From Bifidobacterium tissieri (GTDB lineage Bacteria; Actinomycetota; Actinomycetes; Actinomycetales; Bifidobacteriaceae): a stretch of 64,000 nucleotides of DNA. The position numbers and the translations under genes are program-made. Of this stretch, positions 40,881 to 48,739 are shown piece by piece. The notes beneath the pieces were generated by a model that saw nothing but the letters and a program-made list of their open reading frames with translations, searched no databases and had not been told where the DNA came from. The stretch lies in NCBI RefSeq assembly GCF_002259645.1, contig NZ_MWWV01000004.1, positions 248,001 through 312,000 of the forward strand, in the 5' to 3' direction. The first letter of the stretch is position 1. Every line of letters begins with the position of its first letter.

Positions 40881-43115
40881 ATGGTCAACGACAGGGATGA
40901 ACAACGATCGACAGCGAAACCACAGCAATGGAGACAACCATATAACTATTACGGGCTCCGCAACATCACCGCCCAATTCCACGACGACAGTCAACTGGAA
41001 TTAGGACATAAATGTGCCATGCTGTTGCTGGGCATGCACCAGTGGATTAACCAGCAGACCACTGAGGTCACGTTCACTCCGGATGGCAATCTCACGTATC
41101 GAATCGAAGTCCGTACAACGTTGGATCCCACCAAACATATTCTGTGGGGCAACGACGAAAATGCGGATAACCCCTATATCGCGGTCCCGGTCTGTTACCT
41201 GGACAACGGCTATCACACCAACCGCGATCTCACGGATGGGGACGGTCGCAGACTGGTGACCTCCTCATACTCCGAAACCAACTTCATCACCGTTCAGGCG
41301 CTCAATTACTGCTGGCATCAGATATCAGCTCCGTGTCGGGAACAGCTTCAGCAGCATATTCGTAAGTGGACTGACACCATCATCACCGTTGATTTTACGA
41401 ATGCAAAAGGCGAATTCGATTTCACCAGAATGCAGGAAACCATATGGAAGAGTATTACGTCCGATAATCCCAGGAAGGATATCGACGAATCCGACCAACC
41501 CAGTATCCAGCATTGGCAAAACGAACGGCTGGCCGAGTTGGCGTACATGCTGGTGGATCCCCAAGTGGCCGATATTACCCTGACACGGGATTATGCAAAA
41601 GCACTCAGGACGGCCTGCGAACGCAAGCTCAAGAAGTATTCCGCCAAAGTCAAAGCCTCTCCCGCTACGGACAGCAACGCCGAGCAGAACCGTACCAATC
41701 TCGATGGTACGCGTACAAAGCACACGAAACGTGAGGAAAACTTCACCATACTGACGTTCGCCTATTTCCTTGGCATCGCCGATTGCATCACGTCGAATCC
41801 CGAGTTGCGTCTTCCGCCGGACAAGAGAACTCATTGGCACTACGAGGAGACCACGAGCAACAACGACACCCAAGCCCTGCTGGCCCTATTGTTGCTGCTG
41901 TCGAATCTGTGCGAACAGTATCCGCTGATCGCCTATGTTCCGGCGGACGAGATACAGCAGAAGATGATCTTCGACGTTCGTTTTGACGAACGATACGCCA
42001 ATGCCGATCGTGGACGAGTCCTTCCCTTGTACGAACGTCTGGGCCGTCACCTGATCGGACCGACTCGGTTGGAGGACCATATCGATCTGGCATTCCAATC
42101 CTACGTGTCACGATCCGCAACTCTGGAAATCGCGCCCATCGAGCATGCCGATATCGCCGAGATCAAGGAAATCACCTCGCTCGGCACGGTTGATGAGAAG
42201 CATAAAATCAGGGCAAGGGCAGTGGCCGGCCGTATCCAATGCACGCGCAACATCATGCAGCACGAACCGGTCAGCCGTATTCGACTCACCGTTCTTCCCG
42301 ACTGGAGAACATTGCGGTATTCGTTCCATTGGTCGTTACTGCTGGCACTGCTTTCCATGCTCAATATCGTTGCGTTGTTTGCGAATTCCCCATTATCGAA
42401 GCACTTCTCCGAAGATAATCCGATCACGCAATTATCTTCCGCGTTATCGTCGCTGTTCACCGGCGATAATCTGATCGCCGGATTATCCATGATCTTCACG
42501 CTGTGGCTTGCCAAAACGTTGTCCGGCATCAACAATTCGATCGGCGATCATATTCGGCAAAAACTGGACGACACGATTTCGAGAGAATTGATCCTGTATT
42601 CAGCGTCCTATGCGGCGACGTTTTTGGCAGTCGGATTCCAGAACCAGTCCGATCATTCCAAGGACGCCCCCTCGCCAATCACAACCGTATTGGGCATCGG
42701 GTCTGCGTCCATTGCAGTGATTGTTTCCGCGCTGGCTATCGCGATATGGGTCAAACTGATCGTGTGGCGTCATCAATGGAAGGATCTGGACAGGACGGGG
42801 AAGGACGGGACGAGTGAGACGAACCCGAAGGAGGGAACGAACCCGTTCATCAACGATGGGGATTGTACGATTGATTCTCTTCCCTCTTCTGGTACGGCTT
42901 CCGGTACGGCTTCCGGTACGGCTTCCGGTACGGCTTCCGGTTCTTCCGATACACCATCCGATACTGCTTCCGGTACGGTCGCGGAAACAAGCGACGTACT
43001 GGAAAAAGCGCCCTTCGGTATTCTCACCACGCATGAGCATTACGACTATATGCTTGCACAGGAGGACGCTTTCGTCCGCAGCAAATGGACCTGGCAACCG
43101 CAGCATATTTCGTAG
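40881..43115 (+). CDS. Large membrane protein of unknown function
   Basis: 744 residues. The N-terminal ~470 residues are soluble-looking, with no motif I recognise. They are followed by four hydrophobic segments (FHWSLLLALLSMLNIVALF; an amphipathic LIAGLSMIFTLWLAKTL; LILYSASYAATFLAVGF; SIAVIVSALAIAIWVKLIVW), a Gly/Thr/Ala/Ser repeat linker and a short tail. Base composition is poorer in GC than the core genes to the left, in keeping with the accessory region that starts here. The ATG at 40881 has only a weak AGGA close by. Confidence 0.75.
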   Translation: MVNDRDEQRSTAKPQQWRQPYNYYGLRNITAQFHDDSQLELGHKCAMLLLGMHQWINQQTTEVTFTPDGNLTYRIEVRTTLDPTKHILWGNDENADNPYIAVPVCYLDNGYHTNRDLTDGDGRRLVTSSYSETNFITVQALNYCWHQISAPCREQLQQHIRKWTDTIITVDFTNAKGEFDFTRMQETIWKSITSDNPRKDIDESDQPSIQHWQNERLAELAYMLVDPQVADITLTRDYAKALRTACERKLKKYSAKVKASPATDSNAEQNRTNLDGTRTKHTKREENFTILTFAYFLGIADCITSNPELRLPPDKRTHWHYEETTSNNDTQALLALLLLLSNLCEQYPLIAYVPADEIQQKMIFDVRFDERYANADRGRVLPLYERLGRHLIGPTRLEDHIDLAFQSYVSRSATLEIAPIEHADIAEIKEITSLGTVDEKHKIRARAVAGRIQCTRNIMQHEPVSRIRLTVLPDWRTLRYSFHWSLLLALLSMLNIVALFANSPLSKHFSEDNPITQLSSALSSLFTGDNLIAGLSMIFTLWLAKTLSGINNSIGDHIRQKLDDTISRELILYSASYAATFLAVGFQNQSDHSKDAPSPITTVLGIGSASIAVIVSALAIAIWVKLIVWRHQWKDLDRTGKDGTSETNPKEGTNPFINDGDCTIDSLPSSGTASGTASGTASGTASGSSDTPSDTASGTVAETSDVLEKAPFGILTTHEHYDYMLAQEDAFVRSKWTWQPQHIS
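42888..42947. repeat. 12-bp in-frame repeat in the membrane protein gene
   Basis: Four copies of GGTACGGCTTCC plus a variant (GGTTCTTCC), encoding a GTAS repeat in the C-terminal linker. Confidence 0.85.
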
Positions 43116-43200
43116 CGTTCACGGCATATTCCGGAGCGTATTCCGCACTATATTCCGGAGCATATTTTGTAACACCCGAACATGTCAAGGAGCAGATAGC

Positions 43201-43908
43201 ATGATCAACCGGCACGACAATAACAACAATCATGAAAACAATTACGAGAATAGCTACGAAAACATTCCCGAACCTGTGCATGATATTCCGCCGTTGAGCG
43301 AGTATGCGAAATCGGTGATCGCGCGACTGGGGTTGGAACCGCATCCGGAGGGTGGCTGGTATGTACGCGACTGGCAGTCGGCGTCGTTCGCACCGGCCGA
43401 TTTCGCGTCGCCGACGCAGCATCCCGGATTCAGCATGATCACCGGCAACCGTCCGCTGGCGTCGCTGATCTATTTCCTGCTGCCGACCGGCGACTTCAGC
43501 GACTGGCATCAGGTGGACGCCGACGAACTGTGGCTGTGGCATGGTCCGGGCAGTGTGACGCTGGAGTTGGCGGGTAGCGGCGACGCACCGGATGCGGCGC
43601 AGTCCGAGCGTATCGTGTTGGGGTCGGGACTGACCGGTTCGGGATTAGTGAGGTCGGGACTGGCGGGTCCGGGACTGGCGGGTCCAGGACTAGTGGGCTC
43701 GGGACTGACGAGCGCGGCGAATACCGATCCGACCGATACCGATGCTGACGTCGACAGCACGGCCACCGACCCTGTGATCGGTCATGCGATCGTGCCCGCC
43801 GGAGTCTGGCAGCGTACCATTCCCGGTGATGCGGATGCGCTGGTCTCCTGCGTGGTCTCCCCCGGCTTCACCTTCAACGGCTTCAATCTCGCGAACGACA
43901 ACCGCTGA
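43201..43908 (+). CDS. DUF985 cupin protein with repeat insertion
   Basis: 235 residues from the ATG at 43201, which has AAGGAG nine bases upstream. An Asn/Glu-rich head precedes a cupin of the DUF985 family: HPEGGWYVRDW, SLIYFLLPTGDFSDWHQVD, DELWLWHGPGSVTLEL, VIGHAIVPAGVWQRT and VSPGFTFNGFNL. A Gly/Leu-rich tandem repeat of ~30 residues and an Asp/Thr-rich stretch are inserted between the two halves of the barrel. Function unknown; the family may bind small ligands. Confidence 0.85.
   Translation: MINRHDNNNNHENNYENSYENIPEPVHDIPPLSEYAKSVIARLGLEPHPEGGWYVRDWQSASFAPADFASPTQHPGFSMITGNRPLASLIYFLLPTGDFSDWHQVDADELWLWHGPGSVTLELAGSGDAPDAAQSERIVLGSGLTGSGLVRSGLAGPGLAGPGLVGSGLTSAANTDPTDTDADVDSTATDPVIGHAIVPAGVWQRTIPGDADALVSCVVSPGFTFNGFNLANDNR
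43614..43713. repeat. 15-bp in-frame repeats in cupin gene
   Basis: Five to six degenerate copies of GGGACTGGCGGGTCC and variants, encoding GLxGxGLxxSGL-type text in a loop of the cupin. Confidence 0.8.
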
Positions 43909-44032
43909 CAACGATCACCGACAACATTCTCTGTTTTTCGTATCCGGTTTACCTGTTTCTTCGCCATATCTCGGTTGTACGTCATCGAGAACGGGCGGCA
44001 TTGACCGCCCGCATAAGAACAAGGAGAAAACG

Positions 44033-44272
44033 ATGGGACGAGTAAACAAGATTGTTGCGGTATTCGCCTGCATGGCAGCGGTGGTCTCTCTGACAGCTTG
44101 CGGTCAGCCGAGACGCGACGCCTGCGCTTCCATGTCCACCATAGATGAGTGCTCAGATCAGATGAGGCGCGATCTGGGAATCGAAGGAATGCACTGCGCC
44201 CCTGACAGCACGCAGGCTGAACTGAAGGCATGTGGAGATCGAGTCGCCGAAGAGCTGGGAACGAATGACTAA
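44033..44272 (+). CDS. Small lipoprotein, Cys-rich
   Basis: 79 residues. A signal peptide ends in a lipobox (SLTAC). The mature part carries four more cysteines (DACASM, DECSDQ, HCAPD, KACGD), so disulfides are likely. AAGGAG lies six bases before the ATG. An upstream hairpin GGGCGGCATTGACCGCCC sits near 43993-44010. Function unknown. Confidence 0.7.
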   Translation: MGRVNKIVAVFACMAAVVSLTACGQPRRDACASMSTIDECSDQMRRDLGIEGMHCAPDSTQAELKACGDRVAEELGTND

Positions 44273-44314
44273 GTCGACGGTCACCCCCTCTCATTACCCC
44301 CTATACTGACAATC

Positions 44315-44443
44315 ATGAGAAGAATGTCTAAGGTGGTTACCGCAGTGTGCGCTGCGGCGGCGGTTGTCAACGTCATCACGACCATCATCCACATCGTCAA
44401 CGGCGAGAAGTCGCGAGCCATAATCTGGGGTCTGACCAATTAA
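44315..44443 (+). CDS. Small membrane peptide, left copy of the TIIHIV pair
   Basis: 42 residues: MRRMSKVVTAVCAAAAVVNV, then ITTIIHIVNGEKSR and a short end. One hydrophobic helix. TTIIHIVxGE is repeated in the frame at 46655-46846, suggesting duplication; this copy keeps the N-terminus but ends soon after. May be a real small membrane protein or a remnant. Confidence 0.45.
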   Translation: MRRMSKVVTAVCAAAAVVNVITTIIHIVNGEKSRAIIWGLTN

Positions 44444-44448
44444 TCGGG

Positions 44449-44512
44449 TCTGGGTATTTCCATGTCACGAAGGACGGTAAATCCCTCTCTTCGTGACATG
44501 GTTATACCCAGA
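44449..44512. repeat. 64-bp inverted repeat, left copy
   Basis: Arms TCTGGGTAT-TT-CCATGTCACGAAG and CTTCGTGACATGG-TT-ATACCCAGA, complementary except for the TT pairs, around a 16-base loop. A second copy lies at 46860-46923 and a single arm at 26720-26739. Confidence 0.85.
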
Positions 44513-44534
44513 GCGCGTACTCATGACCCGGTTT

Positions 44535-44612
44535 GACCCAGAGCCATGTCCGGATTGACCCAGAACTTTGTCCGTCTAGACCCAGATCCATGTCCTGTAT
44601 GACCCTGAGCTG
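44535..44612. repeat. 22-bp tandem repeats beside the DUF262 gene
   Basis: Three units with period 22 beginning GACCCAGA (44535, 44557, 44579), with CCATGTCC-like middles, and a partial fourth running to the stop of the DUF262 gene. Degenerate counterparts follow the right-hand inverted repeat near 46940-46990. They resemble repeated binding sites at an insertion-sequence end (inference). Confidence 0.7.
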
Positions 44613-46565
44613 TTACTCTGTAACGTCCTCCGGGAAGGCAAAGAGCTTCACCACTTCGTTGGCGAGGAACTCCGTACGGCGCTGAATGTCTTGCGGCGTC
44701 CAGCTTGTCTTGGTCTCGATGGTCTCCCCGTTCGCGGTATCCGGAATACTCGCATTGAGACGGAAGGGATGCCTCATACCCACGAAATGACCATTGACGC
44801 GATAGTCGCGCTTGGACTTGTCGTACGATTCCATGCCGTCCTCATACGAATCCTCGGCGTTCACGAACGGCTTCTGCTTGAACTCGGAGTTGTACGGCGT
44901 GAGCGTGAGGTTGCCCAGCAGATGCACGTACTGTTCCTGAATGCTGGCAGCCGTTTCCGGATCCGGATCATCGGGAGAAATCATCTCCCGCCACCACTTC
45001 GGCAGATTCTCTCCCTCCGGCAGAATGTGCTCGATGGTCCAGATCGGCTTGCCATTGTCACCGAGTTCATCCAAATTGTCAGGATGTCCCTTGTCGAAGG
45101 AGCTGGTACCGGTCAGACCACGTTCGAGCGCGATCAGCACGTATCGTGCGGTCTTCGCGTTCTTGTCGTACAGTCCTTCCGACTTCAACGCTTCGAGGAA
45201 CACCGAATCAGAGGAACTGATCTCCTTCAGCGTGGACGCGATCAGGTTGACCGCCGCCTTACCGCGGGGACCGGCCAGCGAGGTCAATTCGCGCACCAAT
45301 CCCAGCATGCGACTACGTGTATTCGACGACTTCGGTACCAGCGTGATGTTACGACGTACGTAGAAGTCAATCAGTATGTCAAGAATCTGCGAAACATGAT
45401 CATTGGTCAGTCCGAACGTCTTCTGATCAGCAAACAGCGACAGCAGCAGCGGAATCGCCTGCGTGGAATCCAACCGCTTCAGCGCATCCAGCTGACGGTC
45501 GATCCTGCCATCGGCATGGTGATGTCCATCGACCCGTGTGATCATGGCGAACAATTCCGCACGCGACAGCAAGGTATCCAGATAGTTGCTTCCACGACGG
45601 TATTCGTCCTGAATGACGGTTTCGTAGAGGCGCAGCGCCTTGCCCTTGGTGATCGACTTGGTACCAGTGGACTCGAAAACGTCGTAGTTGTTCAGCAGGA
45701 ACTGAGTGACGATCGACACATTCACGTCCTCATCCTTGGCGGTGAATATGCCCACGAATTCGTCCCAGTCCTCAAGGGTCTCGCTTTTATCAATGCCCTT
45801 GCGACTGGCCTCACCAATGAACTGCCCCTTGAGCAGATCCACCAAGGTCAACGGCAGGCCCTTGGCATTTAGCGATGAGAACACTGAGAATGCGTCACTC
45901 AGCTCCGTGACGGAGATCTGCAAAATAGTCGTGGACAGAAGCTTGTGGTAGAACTGATCTACGGAACTTACATCGGGGAACTTTTCTTCGTCATTGAAGA
46001 GTTCACAAATGTGGCGATACCGGTTGTTGAACACCCTGTTTCCGGAAACTTTCTGGGGATTGTCGGTTATCTGGCTCAGCAGCGCATTGTAGTAGTCACG
46101 GTCCTCTTTCAGCGGGGTAATGCGTGGCGTCACTGGCTCGTCGTCTTTGTCAAAGATATACAGTCTATGCAGGATATAGTCCTGAATCTTGCCGATTTTC
46201 TTGATGTCCTTGCTGACGTTCAAAGTCTGTTCCTCATCAGAGGACTGTGCTTCACCGGACAGAGCCGACAACTGTCTCCACATTATTTCAAGCTTGTTCC
46301 AGATGCCCAGCAGAAGCAGTGAGGTCGTAATCAGTCGCTGTTGGCCGTCGATAACGTCCGGACGATCCTTATCCTCGGGATCGTTCGTCACCAACAGATT
46401 ACCGATATAGTATCCTTCGTCCTCTTCCCAGATATCATTAAACAGTTGCTCAATCTGTTCGTTCTTCCACGAATACCGGCGCTGATACTCGGGAATAATG
46501 AATCCCTTTGTTGTCTCTACAGGGAACAGTTCAGCGAATTGCTTGGGATGTGAATCGATCTGCAA
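44613..46565 (-). CDS. DUF262/DUF1524 GmrSD-like restriction endonuclease
   Basis: 650 residues. The DUF262 part (~1-250) has IIPEYQRRYSWK, YYIGNLLVT and VIDGQQRLITTSLLL, the ParB-like NTPase motifs of the family. The C-terminal DUF1524 part has WTIEHILPE and LLGNLTLTPYNSEFKQKPF, an HNH-like nuclease. GmrSD-type enzymes cleave modified phage DNA (type IV restriction). It stands alone on the minus strand between two copies of a repeat module and about 2 kb from the type I system, forming a defence island. Confidence 0.88.
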   Translation of the reverse strand: MQIDSHPKQFAELFPVETTKGFIIPEYQRRYSWKNEQIEQLFNDIWEEDEGYYIGNLLVTNDPEDKDRPDVIDGQQRLITTSLLLLGIWNKLEIMWRQLSALSGEAQSSDEEQTLNVSKDIKKIGKIQDYILHRLYIFDKDDEPVTPRITPLKEDRDYYNALLSQITDNPQKVSGNRVFNNRYRHICELFNDEEKFPDVSSVDQFYHKLLSTTILQISVTELSDAFSVFSSLNAKGLPLTLVDLLKGQFIGEASRKGIDKSETLEDWDEFVGIFTAKDEDVNVSIVTQFLLNNYDVFESTGTKSITKGKALRLYETVIQDEYRRGSNYLDTLLSRAELFAMITRVDGHHHADGRIDRQLDALKRLDSTQAIPLLLSLFADQKTFGLTNDHVSQILDILIDFYVRRNITLVPKSSNTRSRMLGLVRELTSLAGPRGKAAVNLIASTLKEISSSDSVFLEALKSEGLYDKNAKTARYVLIALERGLTGTSSFDKGHPDNLDELGDNGKPIWTIEHILPEGENLPKWWREMISPDDPDPETAASIQEQYVHLLGNLTLTPYNSEFKQKPFVNAEDSYEDGMESYDKSKRDYRVNGHFVGMRHPFRLNASIPDTANGETIETKTSWTPQDIQRRTEFLANEVVKLFAFPEDVTE

Positions 46566-46654
46566 AGCTCCTCCTTTGGTCGAGCTTTCTTCTGGCGTGG
46601 GCTTTCCTGCAGGTCACATTGGCAGGAAGCCACTAGGAAAATCGTACCCGGAGA

Positions 46655-46846
46655 TTGACGGACCTTGAAGGAGCGACTCACGGATGTGGAGGGGCGTCTG
46701 CCAGCGCCGTCACGACCATCATTCACATCGTCCACGGCGAGAGGCCGCAAGCTCTGCTCTACGGTCTGGCCGCAACCCTCGTGACCGCAATCATCGGTAT
46801 CCGCCTGCATACGGAGCACGAACGCGAGCGCGACGAGATCGACTGA
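46655..46846 (+). CDS. Small membrane peptide remnant, right copy of the TIIHIV pair
   Basis: 63-residue frame whose second half, VTTIIHIVHGERPQALLYG, matches the peptide at 44315-44443 and continues with a second hydrophobic run and a charged end (HTEHERERDEID). The first ~17 residues look unlike the other copy, so the 5' end may be lost and the start is uncertain. Confidence 0.35.
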   Translation: MTDLEGATHGCGGASASAVTTIIHIVHGERPQALLYGLAATLVTAIIGIRLHTEHERERDEID

Positions 46847-46859
46847 TCGCATACTCGGC

Positions 46860-46923
46860 TCTGGGTATTTCCATGTCACGAAGGACCGTGGATTCCGTTC
46901 TTCGTGACACGGTTATACCCAGA
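46860..46923. repeat. 64-bp inverted repeat, right copy
   Basis: Same arms as 44449-44512 with a few changes (GTGACACGG for GTGACATGG), same orientation of flanking sequence. Together they bracket the DUF262 gene. Confidence 0.85.
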
Positions 46924-47044
46924 GCTGATCGTCATCCCCCGGTTCAGCTCAGACTTCTCTGTCCGATTCGTCCCAGAACACCGTCTAACTAGACCAGACC
47001 GCGGACGGCTGGAGATGATTCCAGACCTCGACCATCGCGAAAAA

Positions 47045-47103
47045 TGTCGAGTATAGACGAAACTTTGCCCTCATACTGGTACAAGTTTCGTCTATACTCG
47101 ACA
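47045..47103. terminator. 21-bp perfect inverted repeat
   Basis: TGTCGAGTATAGACGAAACTT (47045-47065) and its exact complement (47083-47103), 17-base loop, with As on the left and TTTTT on the right. It may be a bidirectional terminator or the relic of a small mobile element. Nothing else is recognised between 46924 and 47384. Confidence 0.65.
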
Positions 47104-47384
47104 CTTTTTGATACGGAATCAGCATCTCCTTTCACCATCGGAGACAGCAGCGCCACCATCATTCCCATATGCAGGCCCCATCCATATCCCAATCATCTCG
47201 AATGGCAAACTGCCCGGCAACATCCGCTCTCAGCAACATCTTCCACGCAACACGCCGATAAATCATTGCAATTGCAACGATTACAAACGTCACATGGCAT
47301 TCGTCCGGTTCCTATTTATGTCCAAGAAACAACGCCGGCACGATTACAGGCCCGGCTGAGAGAACAGAAGATTCCATAAACAAC

Positions 47385-48213
47385 ATGAGCAACCACAACG
47401 GCAACCGCATTAGCAAGCACATTGACAAATCCACGATTCTGACCATCGTCATGATCGTGGTGATACTGGGAGCGTTTGGCGTCATGCTCGCGGCAAGTAG
47501 TCATGTCGGCCCGTTCGCCGGATGGGACACCGTTCAAGCGTCCACTGCCCGAACCACGACCAATGCCGATTCCACCGACAAGTGGAACGACAACACGAAG
47601 AGCGACAACGACGCCAGTAAAACCGCCGCCGCCGACAAGACGACGGATACGACCACCGACACGGCAACGAAACGTCATCCCCGGTCCCCTCTCCGACCGT
47701 GACAACCACGCCAGCTGATGTGACAGCACGCTTCCGATACGGTGCACAAGATGAACAATTTTGCGGAATACCAACCTGCACGACGATTCCCCTGACTCTG
47801 CCTACGACTTGCTTGTGCAATACAGAGATTCTTCTCCCTCATGAGTGAATAGCGACAACGCACTGACGGACCAGAACAAGGCAGAGCTGCACTTCGATGA
47901 CTCGCAGACGCCGGAGGAATCCGCCGCTGCCATCAAGAATAAGAATATAGACGATGCCTTCGCTACGTGGGAGAGCAAGACATGGAAGCTACTCAATCAT
48001 GCCATCTATGAGCAGGCGTCGGGAATGGCGCAATCCGCCACGAATCTGCAGCAGACCCACCCCGGCTATTGTTTGGAACTTGCCACGATCGTTAGGGACC
48101 GTCCCGCCACAGGCGAAACCAAGTCCACGTTCGAGGCACAGAACAACTGGTACAACCGCCTGTCCGACCAGTGGGTGCACTGCGAGGCCCGCGCCGCCGA
48201 CCCCACGAAGTGA
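47385..48213 (+). pseudogene. Decayed membrane-anchored protein
   Basis: The first frame (47385-47702) encodes a basic start, one membrane helix (STILTIVMIVVILGAFGVML) and a Thr/Asp/Lys linker, then runs into nonsense. Protein-like text continues in other frames: TTPADVTARFRYGAQDEQFCG, LHDDSPDSAYDLLVQYRDSS, then 47845-48213 (DDSQTPEESAAAIKNKNIDD, YCLELATIVRDRPATGETKS, WVHCEARAADP). At least two frameshifts are needed. The original product is not recognised. Confidence 0.45.
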
Positions 48214-48739
48214 CGATACGCGGATAAGTGGTTTAGATCAGTTATAGAAAGATTAGGTATCAGCAATATCGTGAATGCCAGTCTCCGGCAAAAGCTGGCC
48301 CTGTCGATAAAATGAGAGCTGAATGAACGATTCGGCAAACCTTTCGCATTCAGTAAATACAGCGTAGACATACAAAATACGAAGCCGTCTTGACGCTCTC
48401 TCTGTTATTGTTCCAGAGTCTCCTCGACGATCTAAATGTCATTGTGGACAGATGGCTACAGAGAAGTCCGTTAACATGAGCATGTTGCCTGGCGTTATTG
48501 TCACAGCCGTCAATGGTTTCCACGGACACGGGCTGGACATCGTCCTTTATCGACGCCATTAACGCCATCCAAGCCGCCTGCCCCGTTAGCTAAGGGCTTT
48601 AGTTGACAAGCCAAGTAAGGATACTGCATTGCAGTAATATGAAAGAAACAGCGCGATAGCGACAATCTTCGTATTGCCGTACCCGCATAGTTGAAAGCAT
48701 TCCCGGTGCTTTCCCGAATTGCTATTGAGGAGCACATCC
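48214..48739. other. Gap upstream of hsdR
   Basis: About 525 bases without a convincing gene. A small palindrome TACTGCATTGCAGTA near 48619-48633 and a TTGACA near 48603 are the only signals; neither clearly makes a promoter. Confidence 0.4.
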
